DNA from: Clostridia bacterium
GTDB lineage: Bacteria; Bacillota; Clostridia; Christensenellales; Aristaeellaceae
Direction: 5' to 3'
Length of the DNA: 56,435 nt
Assembly: GCA_030530315.1 (NCBI GenBank)
Contig: JAUMVG010000014.1
Location: forward strand, 1-56,435
Shown here one piece after another: positions 1-9,662 of this stretch. The translations under genes were made by a program, and so were the position numbers. Within the stretch, counting starts at the first letter, position 1; each line of letters starts with the position of its first letter. Under the pieces are notes generated by a model. It did no database searches, was not told where the DNA came from, and worked only from the letters and a program-made list of their open reading frames with translations.

Positions 1-106
1 TTTCTTGCTCTACCTGTTCCTTGGCTACAATCCCACAACTTTCCGTGAAGAACCTTCAAATTGGCCTTCGGCAGCCGCCAGAGGCCGACACAGTCGCCAA
101 AACGCG

Positions 107-147
107 AAAAGCCGCTCCACCCCCGATGGGGAATGGAACGGCCTTTT
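107..147 (-). terminator. Rho-independent terminator after rplQ
   Basis: Read on the minus strand, an imperfect stem of about 17 bp begins AAAAGGCCGTTCC, has a short loop near CATC and closes with GGAGCGGCTTTT. The T run follows at once. It lies just downstream of the rplQ stop and so probably ends the long ribosomal transcript. Bases 1-106 show no gene that I can support. Confidence 0.75.
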
Positions 148-161
148 CAATATTTTGCCGA

Positions 162-671
162 TCAGATGAACTCCAGGATCACCATCTCGGCGGCGTCGCC
201 GCGACGGGGGCCCTTCTTGACGATGCGGGTGTAACCGCCGCCCTGGCCCTTCTCCTCGGCGCGCTTCTTGTACTTGGGCGCGATCTCGCGGAAGAGCTTC
301 TCGACGACCTGATGCTTGACGTCCTTCTGGCGCTTCTTGAAATCGTCCTTGTCCTCGCCCTCGTTCTGGACGGCGGGGATGTCATACAGATAGCGCATCA
401 CCTGACGACGGGCAGCCAGGCGGGCGGGGCTGTCGTTCTGCACGGTCAGCTCTTCCACCTGCTTCTTGTCGTTCATGTGCTTCTTGGTCACTTCGACGGT
501 GTTATCACACTGACGCATGGCGATGGTCACGAGGTGCTCAGCCAGAGACTGAACTTCCTTGCCGCGCGCCAGAGTGGTTTCGATCTTGCCGTACCAGATC
601 AGGTTGGTCACCTGATTGCGAAGCATCGCCATTCTCTGGTCGGTCGGCCGGCCCAGCTTGCGATTGGCCAT
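162..671 (-). CDS. rplQ: 50S ribosomal protein L17
   Basis: L17 sits near the exit tunnel of the large ribosomal subunit. The N-terminus [20 protein letters not shown] and the C-terminal [19 protein letters not shown] are the usual L17 signatures. At 169 aa it is longer than the common 115-130 aa form; the extra length is a charged stretch around residues 55-110 that separates the two halves. The start has a good Shine-Dalgarno (GGGAGG). It is the last gene of the cluster, directly after rpoA, as is typical of the alpha operon, and is followed by a terminator. Confidence 0.97.
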   Translation of the reverse strand: MANRKLGRPTDQRMAMLRNQVTNLIWYGKIETTLARGKEVQSLAEHLVTIAMRQCDNTVEVTKKHMNDKKQVEELTVQNDSPARLAARRQVMRYLYDIPAVQNEGEDKDDFKKRQKDVKHQVVEKLFREIAPKYKKRAEEKGQGGGYTRIVKKGPRRGDAAEMVILEFI

Positions 672-765
672 TTCTGGTTCCTCCCTTGATGCTTATGTCG
701 GTTTCAAAGGTTGGAATCCGCTTTGGGATTCCACGCTTCGGCCCGATGCCGAAGCCGCGCCCCGG

Positions 766-1737
766 TTATTCGTCGCTGGTCTTGAGGGAGAGGCCCAGAG
801 CGATCAGCTTCTGCTCGACTTCCTCAAGGGACTTTTTGCCGAGGTTGCGCACCTTCATCATGTCCTCCTGATTGCGCTGAACCAGCTCGGCAACGGTGTT
901 GATGCCGGCGCGCTTCAGGCAGTTGAACGCACGGACGGAGAGGTCCAGTTCCTCGATGGTCATCTCAAGAACCTTGCTCTTGTCGTCGGTCTCCGGTTCG
1001 TTGTAATCGACGCGGACGACGTTCACGGTCAGGTCGATGAACAGGCGCATGTTATTGGTCAGGATCTGCGCGGCGGAAGCCAGGGCTTCCTTGGGCAGGA
1101 TGCTGCCATTGGTCCATACCTCGATGGTCAGCTTGTCATAGTCGGTGACCTGGCCCACACGGGTGTCCTCGACGGAATAACTGACCTTGCGGATGGGGGT
1201 GAATATGGAATCAACCGGGATCACGCCGATGGGCATTCCGGCGACCTTGTTGCGCTCCATTGCGAGCTGCTTGTTCCGCTCTGCAGAAACGTAGCCTCTT
1301 CCCTTCTCGAGGGTGATGGTCGCCTGCAGGTGACCGCCCTCGGAAAGCGTAGCGATGTGCAGTTCGGGGTTGACGATTTCAACTTCATCGTCCGCCTTGA
1401 TGTCGCCCGCGGTGATTTCGCAGGGACCATACGCATCGATGGAGACAGTCTTGGGCTGCTCCGTGAAGAGTTTCGCAGAGAGAAGCTTGATGTTAAGGAT
1501 CAGTTCCGCAACATCTTCCTTCATGCCGGGAACGGTCGAAAACTCATGCTGAACGCCCTCGATACGGACGCTTGTCGCGGCCACGCCCGGCAGCGAGTTC
1601 AGCAGCACGCGGCGCAGCGAATTGCCCAGCGTCTGGCCGAAGCCGCGCTCCAGCGGATTGACGACAAACTTGCCATAGCGATTGTTCTCGCCGACTTCCA
1701 CACGTTCAATTTTGGGCTTTTCGATTTGATCGATCAC
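766..1737 (-). CDS. rpoA: DNA-directed RNA polymerase alpha subunit
   Basis: This is the alpha subunit that nucleates assembly of RNA polymerase and contacts promoter UP elements and activators. At 323 aa it has the normal length. The N-terminal dimerisation domain (about residues 1-230) contains [20 protein letters not shown], and the C-terminal domain (about 250-315) contains the helix-hairpin-helix-type segment [14 protein letters not shown]. It lies between rpsD and rplQ, the standard alpha-operon position. The upstream gap of 125 bp to rpsD contains an inverted repeat (CCGCGG...CCGCGG) that could be a regulatory hairpin, but I cannot assign it. Confidence 0.98.
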   Translation of the reverse strand: MIDQIEKPKIERVEVGENNRYGKFVVNPLERGFGQTLGNSLRRVLLNSLPGVAATSVRIEGVQHEFSTVPGMKEDVAELILNIKLLSAKLFTEQPKTVSIDAYGPCEITAGDIKADDEVEIVNPELHIATLSEGGHLQATITLEKGRGYVSAERNKQLAMERNKVAGMPIGVIPVDSIFTPIRKVSYSVEDTRVGQVTDYDKLTIEVWTNGSILPKEALASAAQILTNNMRLFIDLTVNVVRVDYNEPETDDKSKVLEMTIEELDLSVRAFNCLKRAGINTVAELVQRNQEDMMKVRNLGKKSLEEVEQKLIALGLSLKTSDE

Positions 1738-1862
1738 TCAGCGTTTCCTCCTCTCCTGTCGCGAAAACGTGAAACCGTTTCCGCGGTGCTGCCTATGCCG
1801 CGGCGGGGAGCTTTGTATCCCTCCCGCGCGGCATACAGGCACTGTCTGCAAATGAACAGCAA

Positions 1863-2459
1863 TTAGCGGGAGTAGAGCTCGACGATCAGGTTTTCAGCAA
1901 CCTCATAGTCAATGTCTTCGCGGGACGGCAGCGCGGCGATCTTGCCCTCGAAGGCCTCGGGAGCCTTCTCGATCCACTGGGGAACGGTCTTCTTGCCGTA
2001 CTCCTCCAGCAGGGTCTTGAACTTCACGGAAGCCTGGGACTTCTGGCACACCGCCACCACGTCGCCGGCCTTGACCAGCGCGGAGGGGATGTTGCAGCGA
2101 CGGCCGTTCACGGTGAAGTGGCCATGGTTGACCAGCTGGCGCGCCTCGCGGCGGGTGCTGGCGAAGCCCATGCGGAACACGACGTTGTCCAGGCGGCGCT
2201 CCAGGTACTGGAGCATGATCTCGCCGGTGATGCCGCGCTTGCGCTCGGCCATCTCATAATAGTGATAAAACTGCTTTTCCAGCACGCCGTAGATGAACTT
2301 GACCTTCTGCTTCTCCATCAACTGCTTGCCGTATTCAGACTGCTTGCGACGCATCTGGGGCTTGGGGTTGCGATTGGTCTCCTTGGAGTAACCAAGCACC
2401 GCAGGAGACAGACCCAGCGCCTTGCATCTTTTCAGAACGGGCTGCGTATTCTTAGCCAT
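1863..2459 (-). CDS. rpsD: 30S ribosomal protein S4
   Basis: S4 is a primary 16S rRNA-binding protein needed for early assembly of the small subunit, and in many bacteria it represses its own operon. The 198 aa product shows the S4 N-terminal domain followed by the S4 RNA-binding fold (RRLDNVVFRMGFASTRREAR and LVNHGHFTVNGRRCNIPS). No zinc-binding cysteine cluster is seen at the N-terminus, so it is the Cys-free form. It lies 19 bp after rpsK and in the same direction. Confidence 0.97.
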   Translation of the reverse strand: MAKNTQPVLKRCKALGLSPAVLGYSKETNRNPKPQMRRKQSEYGKQLMEKQKVKFIYGVLEKQFYHYYEMAERKRGITGEIMLQYLERRLDNVVFRMGFASTRREARQLVNHGHFTVNGRRCNIPSALVKAGDVVAVCQKSQASVKFKTLLEEYGKKTVPQWIEKAPEAFEGKIAALPSREDIDYEVAENLIVELYSR

Positions 2460-2478
2460 GTCCGGTTTCTCCTTTCAA

Positions 2479-2877
2479 TTATACTCTTCTGCGCTTGGGC
2501 GGGCGGCATCCGTTGTGGGGGATGGGCGTCACGTCCTTGATCATGTTCACTTCCAGACCGGCGGCCTGCAGGGAACGGATGGCGGCCTCACGTCCGGAGC
2601 CGGGGCCCTTGACGTACACTTCGACGGTCTTCAGGCCATACTCCATGGCGGCCTTCGCGGCGGTCTCAGCAGCAGACTGGGCGGCAAAGGGCGTGGACTT
2701 CTTGCTGCCGCGGAAACCCAGTCCGCCAGCGGAAGCCCAGCTCAGCGCGTTGCCGGCGGTATCCGTGATGGTCACGATCGTATTGTTGAAAGAAGAGCGA
2801 ATATGGGCTGCGCCACGCTCCACGAGCTTCTTCTCGCGGCGCTTGCGGGTAACCCTTTTCAGCTTCGGCTTTGCCAT
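2479..2877 (-). CDS. rpsK: 30S ribosomal protein S11
   Basis: S11 lies on the platform of the small subunit near the mRNA exit. The 132 aa product has the typical core [21 protein letters not shown] and the C-terminal [17 protein letters not shown]. It follows rpsM in the usual alpha-operon order, with a 39 bp gap and a Shine-Dalgarno (GGGAGG) upstream. Confidence 0.97.
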   Translation of the reverse strand: MAKPKLKRVTRKRREKKLVERGAAHIRSSFNNTIVTITDTAGNALSWASAGGLGFRGSKKSTPFAAQSAAETAAKAAMEYGLKTVEVYVKGPGSGREAAIRSLQAAGLEVNMIKDVTPIPHNGCRPPKRRRV

Positions 2878-2916
2878 AGCAAATATTCCTCCCTGATGTT
2901 ATCAGTTATCTGTGGA

Positions 2917-3288
2917 TTACTTCTTCTTCTTACCGGCAGCCTGCTTCTTCGGGCCCTTGCGGGTACGGGCATTCTGCTTGGTATTCTGGCCGCGCACAGG
3001 CAGGCCGCGACGATGGCGCAGGCCGCGGTAGCAGCCGATCTCCATCAGGCGCTTGATGTTCATGGAAACTTCGCGGCGCAGGTCGCCCTCTACCTTGACG
3101 TTGTGGTCAATGTAGTCGCGCAGCTTACCGATATCCTCTTCGGTTAGGTCCTTAACGCGGGTATCCGGGTTAACGCCCGTGGCCTCGATGATGTCGTCTG
3201 CGATGTTGCGGCCAATGCCGTAGATATACGTCAGGGCGATTTCGATGCGCTTCTCCCTGGGAAGGTCGACACCAGCAATTCGTGCCAT
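2917..3288 (-). CDS. rpsM: 30S ribosomal protein S13
   Basis: S13 forms part of the intersubunit bridge at the head of the small subunit. The frame stays open 22 codons further upstream, but the conserved N-terminus [19 protein letters not shown] begins at 3288, so that start was chosen (123 aa). The helix-two-turns-helix motif and the basic C-terminal tail ([20 protein letters not shown]) are present. It appears to be the first gene of a separate transcription unit, because an extended -10 promoter lies about 230 bp upstream and a hairpin separates it from rpmJ. Confidence 0.97.
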   Translation of the reverse strand: MARIAGVDLPREKRIEIALTYIYGIGRNIADDIIEATGVNPDTRVKDLTEEDIGKLRDYIDHNVKVEGDLRREVSMNIKRLMEIGCYRGLRHRRGLPVRGQNTKQNARTRKGPKKQAAGKKKK

Positions 3289-3517
3289 GTGTTGTTTGCA
3301 CCTCCAACATGCTTCTATGCGTTGTGTTGAAAACCGGCGATATTGCCCGTACATAGTTTGGGCAGCATCAGTCCCGCCCTTCGGCGGAACCGAAGGCCAT
3401 GCGGCCTCCGCCTGCGCCCGCGCGTCTGGCGTAACGCCCGGACAGATATTTGAAAGAATTTCGAAAAACGCACGGGTAAGTCGCGTCAGCCGCTCCGAAA
3501 TTCCGTCAGACTAAAAG

Positions 3518-3526
3518 ATTATAGCA
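3518..3526 (-). promoter_or_regulatory. Extended -10 promoter candidate for rpsM-rpsK-rpsD-rpoA-rplQ
   Basis: On the minus strand the sequence TGCTATAAT is an extended -10 element. No good -35 is seen at 17 bp, but the upstream DNA (3540-3675) is AT-rich, unlike the rest of the GC-rich window, which fits an extended -10 promoter. It lies in the 436 bp gap 3289-3724, which otherwise holds no gene; the 5' leader from here to rpsM is about 220 nt. Confidence 0.55.
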
Positions 3527-3678
3527 CAGTTTCCACTGCGCTTCTTTCATATTTTATGGACCGTCTGTTAAATTTTACGGCTTCTTATGTTATTTCTTGG
3601 ATTTTGGACGATTTTTGCATGGACTTCATTCATTCCCACGAATTCCATGCAATCCATTCCATTATTTTGAGCAGTGAA

Positions 3679-3710
3679 GAACGGCGCGGGAATCTCTCCC
3701 CGCGCCGTTC
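3679..3710 (-). terminator. Strong hairpin just after rpmJ, possible terminator or attenuator
   Basis: A perfect 12-bp stem (GAACGGCGCGGG / CCCGCGCCGTTC) with an 8-nt loop begins 15 bp beyond the rpmJ stop on the minus strand. The sequence after the stem is not U-rich, so termination may be partial. Together with the promoter at 3518-3526 it suggests a boundary between the spc-like part and the alpha part of the cluster. Confidence 0.5.
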
Positions 3711-3724
3711 GCCAATGGTCAATC

Positions 3725-3919
<195 letters not shown>

Positions 3920-4141
3920 TCAGCTCTTGGAACGCCAGGTGATTCGACCGCGGGTCAGATCATAGGGCGAGAGCTCAATCGTTACTTTGTCGCCCGGATA
4001 GATGCGGATGTAGTTCATGCGCATCTTGCCGGAGACGTGCGCCAGTATCTTGTGCCCGTTGGGCAGCTGTACTTCGAACATGGCGTTGGGAAAGGACTCA
4101 GTGACAACGCCTTCAACTTCGATAACATCAGACTTGGACAA
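3920..4141 (-). CDS. infA: Translation initiation factor IF-1, TTG start
   Basis: IF-1 binds the ribosomal A site during initiation. The 73-aa protein is a single S1/OB-fold domain ([37 protein letters not shown], and ITWRSKS at the end). A GTG 6 codons upstream would make a longer frame, but those codons read AGG-AGG-AGG, which is the Shine-Dalgarno itself, so the true start is the TTG at 4141, giving the standard length. The start overlaps the end of the preceding KOW gene by 14 bp, suggesting coupled translation. Confidence 0.95.
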   Translation of the reverse strand: MSKSDVIEVEGVVTESFPNAMFEVQLPNGHKILAHVSGKMRMNYIRIYPGDKVTIELSPYDLTRGRITWRSKS

Positions 4142-4415
4142 GCTTTTCCTCCTCCTCACTCAGCCATGAGCGCAACTCATGATCCTGCACAGGCTGCCCT
4201 TTCGCCAGCCTGGCCTGCAGCTCGGTCACCACGATGCCGGTGGGCTTCAGGTGCCTGCGCCGCTTTTTCTTTTGGCGATCCATCTTTCGCAGCTCGCCAT
4301 TGGCGATCATTACGAAATCGTCGTCCACCTCCCCCACGACCAGGAAGCGTCTTCCCTGATCGCGGCCTGCCTTTGAAATGACGATGCTGCCGATCTCTAT
4401 GGGCAATTTCTTCAT
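4128..4415 (-). CDS. KOW-domain RNA-binding protein (L14e-like)
   Basis: This is a 95-aa basic protein, [20 protein letters not shown] followed by [21 protein letters not shown] and a highly basic [12 protein letters not shown] segment. It resembles the small KOW-domain proteins found between map and infA in many Clostridia and thought to bind RNA or ribosomes; the exact role is unknown. Its ATG overlaps the map stop (ATGA), so the pair is translationally coupled. A much longer upstream reading in this frame overlaps map and was rejected. Confidence 0.88.
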   Translation of the reverse strand: MKKLPIEIGSIVISKAGRDQGRRFLVVGEVDDDFVMIANGELRKMDRQKKKRRRHLKPTGIVVTELQARLAKGQPVQDHELRSWLSEEEEKLVQV

Positions 4416-5185
4416 TTCAGTACCTCCGACACCTTCATGCCGGGATAAGACAGTATCTCGGGTTCCCCGTCTGTAATCACCAGGGTGTGCTCGTAATGGG
4501 AGGCCGGTCTTCCGTCCCGGGTCACGATGGTCCAACCGTCGTCCAGCTGATTGACCCGCCACGTTCCCATGGCGATCATCGGCTCGATGGTAATGGTCAT
4601 CCCCGGCTGCAGCCGAACGCCGCGGTGGGGATTGCCGTAGTTGGGCACATTCGGATCCTCGTGCATCTCGGTGCCGATTCCGTGACCGCACAGGTCACGG
4701 ACGACGCCGTAGCCGAATGATTCGGCGTAGGCCTGCACCGCGTGGCCGATATCACCCAGGTGATTGCCGGCCACCGCCTGCTGGGCGCCCAGCCAGAAGC
4801 ACCTTTCGGTGACATCCACCAGCTGCTGGTTCTCGGGCGAACCGCCGCCGACAACCACGGAAAACGCGCTGTCGGACTGCCAGCCGTCCAGTATGCAGGT
4901 GCAATCGATGGACAGAAGCTGCCCCTTGCGGAGCTTGGTTTTGTTTGGGAAGCCATGGACGACCTGATCATCCACAGAAGCACAGATCGAAAACGGAAAG
5001 CCTTCGTATCCCTTGGAAGACGGTATTCCGCCTCCCTCCCGGATCAGCCGCTCGGCCATCTGGTCCAGATGCAGCGTCGTGACGCCCGGCTCTATTTCCT
5101 TGCGCAGCTCCTCGAGCACCCCGTGCAGGAGCACCCCGGCCTTGCGCATCTTCGCTATCTGTGATTCATTCTTGATCGTGATCAT
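4412..5185 (-). CDS. map: Methionine aminopeptidase, type I
   Basis: This enzyme removes the initiator methionine from nascent proteins. At 257 aa it is a type I enzyme. The metal ligands of the pita-bread fold can be followed: SIDCTCILDGWQSDSAFSV (two Asp), GHGIGTEMHEDPNVPNYG (His), MTITIEPMIAMG (Glu) and YEHTLVITDG (the last Glu sits in the short ...SHYEHT motif). It sits between adk and infA, as in most Gram-positive spc operons, only 3 bp from adk. Confidence 0.97.
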   Translation of the reverse strand: MITIKNESQIAKMRKAGVLLHGVLEELRKEIEPGVTTLHLDQMAERLIREGGGIPSSKGYEGFPFSICASVDDQVVHGFPNKTKLRKGQLLSIDCTCILDGWQSDSAFSVVVGGGSPENQQLVDVTERCFWLGAQQAVAGNHLGDIGHAVQAYAESFGYGVVRDLCGHGIGTEMHEDPNVPNYGNPHRGVRLQPGMTITIEPMIAMGTWRVNQLDDGWTIVTRDGRPASHYEHTLVITDGEPEILSYPGMKVSEVLK

Positions 5186-5188
5186 GTG

Positions 5189-5833
5189 TCACTCCAGAGA
5201 CGCGAGGATGTTCTTGAACACGTCCTCAGGTTTGGTATCGCCGTTGACGGTCTTCAGTCGGTTGCCCTCGATCAGACGCGGTTCGGTAACGCCCTTGTAG
5301 TAGTCGATCAGCGGCTCGGTGGAATCGTGATAGGCCTTCAGGCGCGTCGCGATGGTCTCGGGCTGATCGTCGTTGCGCTGGTACAGCTCGCCGCCGCAGA
5401 TCGGGCAGGTATGCTCGTCCTCCAGCTTGGAGATGTGGAAGGTGCCGTGGCACTTGCCGCAGACCCGCCGCCCGGTGAGGCGGCTGAGAAGCCGCTCATC
5501 GGGAACGGTGATGTCCACGACCGCCTCGGGCGGATCGATCTGATCCAGCGCCATGGCCTGGTCCACCGTGCGGGGAAATCCGTCCAGCAGGTAACCGTTC
5601 TTGCAGTCGTCCATGGCCAGGCGCTCGCGCACCATGGCGATGGTCACGCTGTCGGGAACCAGTTCGCCCGCGTCCAGATAACGCTTGGCCTCGAGGCCGG
5701 TGGGGGTCTCGTTCTTGATGGCCGTACGGAACATATCGCCCGTGGAGATGTGCGGCACGCCCAGGTGCGCACTCACTCCGACTGCCTGCGTGCCCTTACC
5801 GGCACCGGGAGGGCCCAGAAAGATCAGCTTCAT
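5189..5833 (-). CDS. adk: Adenylate kinase with zinc-binding LID
   Basis: This kinase interconverts ATP + AMP and 2 ADP in the cytoplasm. The 214-aa protein has the P-loop GPPGAGKGTQ at its N-terminus, the AMP-binding segment and DGFPRTVDQA. The LID domain (about residues 125-165) has the four-cysteine zinc site CGKC...CPIC typical of Gram-positive enzymes. It is placed between secY and map, the usual spc-operon arrangement. Confidence 0.98.
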   Translation of the reverse strand: MKLIFLGPPGAGKGTQAVGVSAHLGVPHISTGDMFRTAIKNETPTGLEAKRYLDAGELVPDSVTIAMVRERLAMDDCKNGYLLDGFPRTVDQAMALDQIDPPEAVVDITVPDERLLSRLTGRRVCGKCHGTFHISKLEDEHTCPICGGELYQRNDDQPETIATRLKAYHDSTEPLIDYYKGVTEPRLIEGNRLKTVNGDTKPEDVFKNILASLE

Positions 5834-5849
5834 ACGGTACCTCCAGGGA

Positions 5850-7109
5850 TCAGTTCAGGAATCCCTTGTAGTGGCGCATCAGCATCTGGCTCTCCAGCTC
5901 GCGCATGGTCTCCATCGCAACGGAAACCGCGATCAGCAGGGAGGACGCCGCGAAGGGCAGGCTGACGCCGGCGATCGCGTAGATGATCATCGGAACCACG
6001 GCCAGGACCGCCAGATAGATCGCGCCGAACATGGTGATGCGGCGGGTGATCTTCTTGATGTAGTCGCTGGTGGGCTTGCCCTGGCGAATGCCGGGGATCA
6101 TGCCGCCATTGCTCTGGATATTCTTGGCAATCTCAACGGGATTGAAGGAAATCTCAGAGTAGAAGAAGGTAAAGCCGAAGATCATCAGAGCGAAGATCAG
6201 CTGGTACAGCAGATGGGTGGAGCTGACGTGCGCGGTCCACCAGGCATTCGCACCGGAGTTCGGGAAGAACGCCAGGATGGTGGCCGGGAACTGCATGATC
6301 GCGTTGGCGAAGATCAGGGGCAGCACGCCGGAGGCATTCAGCTTCAGCGGGATGTGCGTGGACTGACCGCCGTACATCTTGCGGCCAACCATGCGCTTGG
6401 CATACTGGATGCGGATGCGGCGCTCGGCCAGGTCGACCAGAACGATACCCACAACCAGGATGATGAAGACCACCAGGGAAGCGATGACAGCGGGAATGCT
6501 GACGGCTTCGGGATGGGTGAAGATGTTGTAGACATTGGTGCCTACGCTGCGCGCCAGGTTGGAGATGATGCCGGCGAAGATCAGCAGGCTGATGCCGTTG
6601 CCAATGCCGTTCTCGGTGATGCGCTCGCCCATCCACATGGCGATCGCGGTGCCGGCCGCCAGGCAGAAGCCGATGGTCAGCAGGCCCAGGAAGCCATTGG
6701 TGGCGTTGGCATGCAGGCCGATGGTCAGCGCGATGGCCTGAATGAAGCCGAGACCCACCGTCACGTAACGGGTGATCTGGGCGATCTTCTTGCGGCCCTC
6801 TTCGCCTTCCTTCTGGAGCTCCTCCAGCTTCGGAATGGCGACGCACAGCAGCTGCATGATAATCGAAGCGTTGATGTACGGCGTGATGCCCATGGCCATG
6901 ATCGTGTAGTTGGACAGATCAGAGCCAGTCATCGAGTTGATGAAGCCCAGCAGGGAGTACCGCTCCAGCGCGGACGCGATCATGCTGGTGTTGACGCCGG
7001 GAGTCGGAACGTAGCACAGCAGACGATAGATCAGCAGCATGCCCAGCGTATAGAGGATCTTCTTACGCAGCTCTGCAATCTTCCAGGCATTCTTCAATGT
7101 CTCGCGCAT
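5850..7109 (-). CDS. secY: Preprotein translocase subunit SecY
   Basis: SecY is the channel of the Sec translocon in the cytoplasmic membrane. The 419-aa protein has about ten hydrophobic segments, the plug region near MTGSDLSNYTIMAMGITPYI, and the C-terminal cytosolic loop signature NPVEIAKNIQSNGGMIPGIR. It starts 1 bp after the rplO stop, in keeping with tight coupling in the spc operon. Confidence 0.98.
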   Translation of the reverse strand: MRETLKNAWKIAELRKKILYTLGMLLIYRLLCYVPTPGVNTSMIASALERYSLLGFINSMTGSDLSNYTIMAMGITPYINASIIMQLLCVAIPKLEELQKEGEEGRKKIAQITRYVTVGLGFIQAIALTIGLHANATNGFLGLLTIGFCLAAGTAIAMWMGERITENGIGNGISLLIFAGIISNLARSVGTNVYNIFTHPEAVSIPAVIASLVVFIILVVGIVLVDLAERRIRIQYAKRMVGRKMYGGQSTHIPLKLNASGVLPLIFANAIMQFPATILAFFPNSGANAWWTAHVSSTHLLYQLIFALMIFGFTFFYSEISFNPVEIAKNIQSNGGMIPGIRQGKPTSDYIKKITRRITMFGAIYLAVLAVVPMIIYAIAGVSLPFAASSLLIAVSVAMETMRELESQMLMRHYKGFLN

Positions 7110-7110
7110 A

Positions 7111-7551
7111 TCAGAACACCTCTACTTTCCCGCCTGCCGCCTCGATCTTTTCTTTCGCGGTCGCGGTGAACTTCGCCGCCTTTACCGTCAATTTTTTGGT
7201 GATCTCGCCGTTGCCGAGGATCTTCACGCCATCCTGAACGTTCTTCAGGATGCCGGACTCGATCAGCTCGACGGGGGTGACGGTCGCGCCGTCCTCAAAG
7301 ATGTTGAGGCGCTCGACGTTGACCGTCGCATACTCCGTGCGGAAGTTGTTGGTGAAGCCGCGCTTCGGCAGGCGCATGGTCAGAGGCATCTGGCCGCCTT
7401 CGAAGCCGGGCCGCTTGCCGCCGCCGGAGCGGGCCTTGGCGCCCTTGTGACCTTTACCGGAGGTCTTGCCCAGACCGGAACCCGTGCCGCGCCCGAGGCG
7501 CTTCGGGGCCGTGGTAGCGCCCACGGCGGGTTTGAGATCATGAAGTTTCAT
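7111..7551 (-). CDS. rplO: 50S ribosomal protein L15
   Basis: L15 is a late-assembling large-subunit protein. The 146-aa product has the glycine-rich basic N-terminus ([20 protein letters not shown]) and the conserved RLPKRGFTN segment. It lies between rpmD and secY in the standard spc order, and a Shine-Dalgarno (AGGAGG) lies in the short gap to rpmD. Confidence 0.97.
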   Translation of the reverse strand: MKLHDLKPAVGATTAPKRLGRGTGSGLGKTSGKGHKGAKARSGGGKRPGFEGGQMPLTMRLPKRGFTNNFRTEYATVNVERLNIFEDGATVTPVELIESGILKNVQDGVKILGNGEITKKLTVKAAKFTATAKEKIEAAGGKVEVF

Positions 7552-7566
7552 GGTTTCCAGACCTCC

Positions 7567-7749
7567 TTACTCTGCTACTTCTTCGACCTTGACCATGTGC
7601 TTGACCTTGAAGATCATGCCGCGGATCGCGGGATTGTCTTCCTTGACGACCGTCTGGCCGATCCTGTGCAGGCCCAGCGCCTGGATGGTGGCGATCTGGT
7701 CCTTCAGGCAAGCGATGGTGGACTTGGTCTGCGTAATCTTAAGCTTCAT
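7567..7749 (-). CDS. rpmD: 50S ribosomal protein L30
   Basis: This is the short bacterial L30 (60 aa), with [20 protein letters not shown] followed by the conserved [20 protein letters not shown]. It lies between rpsE and rplO as expected. Nothing is unusual about it. Confidence 0.96.
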   Translation of the reverse strand: MKLKITQTKSTIACLKDQIATIQALGLHRIGQTVVKEDNPAIRGMIFKVKHMVKVEEVAE

Positions 7750-7763
7750 ATCGTTGTACCCCC

Positions 7764-8267
7764 TTAACCGAGCAGCTCTTCAACGGACTTGCCGCGCATG
7801 GCCGCGACCTGCTCGGCGCTGCGAAGCTGCTTGAGTCCTGCCAGGGTGGCGCGAACCATGTTGATCTTGTTGTTGGAGCCGATGCTCTTGGTCACGATGT
7901 CCTTGATGCCAGCGGCTTCCAGGACGGCGCGCACCGGGCCGCCGGCGATAACGCCGGTACCTTCGGGAGCGGGCAGCATCTTGACCTTGCCGGTTCCGAA
8001 CACACCCACGACCTCGTGGGGAATGGTGGTGCCGTTCAGCGGAACGGTGATCATGGACTTCTTGGCGTCCTCAAGGCCCTTGCGAATGGCCTCGGGGATT
8101 TCAACGGCCTTGCCCATGCCGCAGCCGACGGTGCCGGGGTTCTCGGTGTCGCCAACCACCATCAGTGCGGAGAACCGCATGTTGCGGCCGCCCTTGACGG
8201 TCTTGGAAACGCGATTCACGGCAACCAGCTTTTCCAAATACCTGTTATCTTCTTCTCTGCGCTGCAT
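7764..8267 (-). CDS. rpsE: 30S ribosomal protein S5
   Basis: S5 takes part in decoding accuracy and mRNA unwinding. The 167-aa protein contains the S5 double-stranded RNA-binding fold ([20 protein letters not shown]) and the C-terminal domain with [18 protein letters not shown]. It begins [14 protein letters not shown], a typical clostridial N-terminus, and sits between rplR and rpmD. Confidence 0.97.
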   Translation of the reverse strand: MQRREEDNRYLEKLVAVNRVSKTVKGGRNMRFSALMVVGDTENPGTVGCGMGKAVEIPEAIRKGLEDAKKSMITVPLNGTTIPHEVVGVFGTGKVKMLPAPEGTGVIAGGPVRAVLEAAGIKDIVTKSIGSNNKINMVRATLAGLKQLRSAEQVAAMRGKSVEELLG

Positions 8268-8287
8268 TGCGATGTTTCCCTCCTAAT

Positions 8288-8656
8288 TTAGAAGTCCAGA
8301 CCGCCTTCGCGAGCGCCAGCTGCCAGCTCGGCCACGCGACCGGTGTAGATATAGCCGCCACGATCAAAGACGACTTCCTTGATGCCGGCCTTGATGGCGC
8401 GCTCGGCGACGATCTTGCCGACCAGACGGGCCTCGCCCTTCTTGTCGCACTCAGCCAGCTGAGCGGCAATTTCCTTCTCCACGGTGGAAGCCGCGGCCAG
8501 GGTGTTGCCGGCTACATCGTCGATAACCTGAGCGTAGATGTGCTTGTTGCTGCGGAATACGCACAGCCGGGGACGAGCGGGCGTCCCGCTGATCTTTTTG
8601 CGTACGCGCTCATGACGGATCTTGCGAACCTCGTTGCGATCACGCTTATTAAACAT
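8288..8656 (-). CDS. rplR: 50S ribosomal protein L18
   Basis: L18 binds 5S rRNA. The 122-aa product ends in the conserved [20 protein letters not shown] and REGGLDF, with [20 protein letters not shown] in the core. Gene order rplF-rplR-rpsE is standard. Confidence 0.97.
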   Translation of the reverse strand: MFNKRDRNEVRKIRHERVRKKISGTPARPRLCVFRSNKHIYAQVIDDVAGNTLAAASTVEKEIAAQLAECDKKGEARLVGKIVAERAIKAGIKEVVFDRGGYIYTGRVAELAAGAREGGLDF

Positions 8657-8674
8657 TTGCGGTACCCTCCCTCA

Positions 8675-9223
8675 TTACTTCTTACCGGCTTTGCCTTCCT
8701 TATGGCGGACATACTCGTTCTCATAGCGAATGCCCTTGCCATGATACGGCTCCGGCTTACGGATGGCGCGGATGTCGGCGGCCACAGCGCCGACCAGCTG
8801 CTTGTCGATGCCCTTGACGGAGAAGTTGACGTTGCTCTTGTCCACTTCGAACTCGATGCCGGCGGGAGCGTCAACGATCACCGGGTGGGAGAAGCCGATG
8901 GCGATGTTCAGCTGATTCTTGTTCCACTCAGCCACACGCCAGCCGACGCCTTCGATGTGCAGTTTCTTCTCGAAGCCCTGGGTTACACCGACAACCATGT
9001 TGTGGATCAGGGACCGGTACAAACCATGCATCGAGCGGTGGGGCTTGCTGTCGGACGGGCGGGAGACGATCACTTCGTTGCCAACCTGCTCGACCTTGAT
9101 ATCCTTATTAACCTTCTGACTCAGTTCACCCTTGGGGCCCTTGACCGTCACGGTGTTGTCGTCCGCGATGGTTACGGTGACGCCGGCGGGAACCGGAATC
9201 GGAAGTCTACCGATTCGACTCAT
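8675..9223 (-). CDS. rplF: 50S ribosomal protein L6
   Basis: L6 lies near the factor-binding site of the large subunit. The 182-aa product starts [19 protein letters not shown] and ends with the typical repeat-domain signature [20 protein letters not shown]. Both L6 domains are complete and the position between rpsH and rplR is standard. Confidence 0.97.
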   Translation of the reverse strand: MSRIGRLPIPVPAGVTVTIADDNTVTVKGPKGELSQKVNKDIKVEQVGNEVIVSRPSDSKPHRSMHGLYRSLIHNMVVGVTQGFEKKLHIEGVGWRVAEWNKNQLNIAIGFSHPVIVDAPAGIEFEVDKSNVNFSVKGIDKQLVGAVAADIRAIRKPEPYHGKGIRYENEYVRHKEGKAGKK

Positions 9224-9244
9224 TCTAGTGCACCTCCAAATTTG

Positions 9245-9646
9245 TTACCAGATATAGGCCAGAACTTCGCCGCCGACACCCGCGTTGCGGGCTTCCTTGT
9301 CGGTCATCACGCCCTTGGACGTGGAAACGATCGCGATACCCAGGCCGCCCAGGACCTTCGGGATCTCGCTGCTCCTGGCGTAAACGCGCAGTCCGGGCTT
9401 GGAAATGCGCTTGAGGCCCTTGATGACGGACTCCTTGCCCTGAGCGTACTTCAGAGTCACCTTGATCTGGCTCTGAACGCCGTCATCGATATAATCAACA
9501 GACTTGATGTAGCCTTCATCCAGCAGAATCTTCGCGATTGCCTTCTTCATGTTGGAAGCGGGAATCGTTACGCTGTCGTGCCTGGCAATAAGGCCATTAC
9601 GGATTCTGGTGAGCATATCCGCGATGGGATCATTAATAACAGCCAT
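9245..9646 (-). CDS. rpsH: 30S ribosomal protein S8
   Basis: S8 is a primary 16S rRNA-binding protein and in many bacteria the repressor of the spc operon. The 133-aa product starts [18 protein letters not shown] and ends [20 protein letters not shown] followed by VLAYIW, which are the S8 signatures. Confidence 0.97.
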   Translation of the reverse strand: MAVINDPIADMLTRIRNGLIARHDSVTIPASNMKKAIAKILLDEGYIKSVDYIDDGVQSQIKVTLKYAQGKESVIKGLKRISKPGLRVYARSSEIPKVLGGLGIAIVSTSKGVMTDKEARNAGVGGEVLAYIW

Positions 9647-9662
9647 TTCGTTACCTCCTTAA

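Noticed and set aside
1738-1862. Regulatory hairpin between rpsD and rpoA
   Set aside because: A CCGCGG inverted repeat is present, but in such GC-rich DNA it is not convincing without comparison.
616-1866. A 416-codon open frame antisense to rpoA
   Set aside because: It covers rpoA exactly and has no protein-like motif.
4416-4691. N-terminal extension of the KOW-domain protein into map
   Set aside because: The extension is an arginine-rich shadow of map. The ATG at 4415 has the ATGA coupling and gives the family length.
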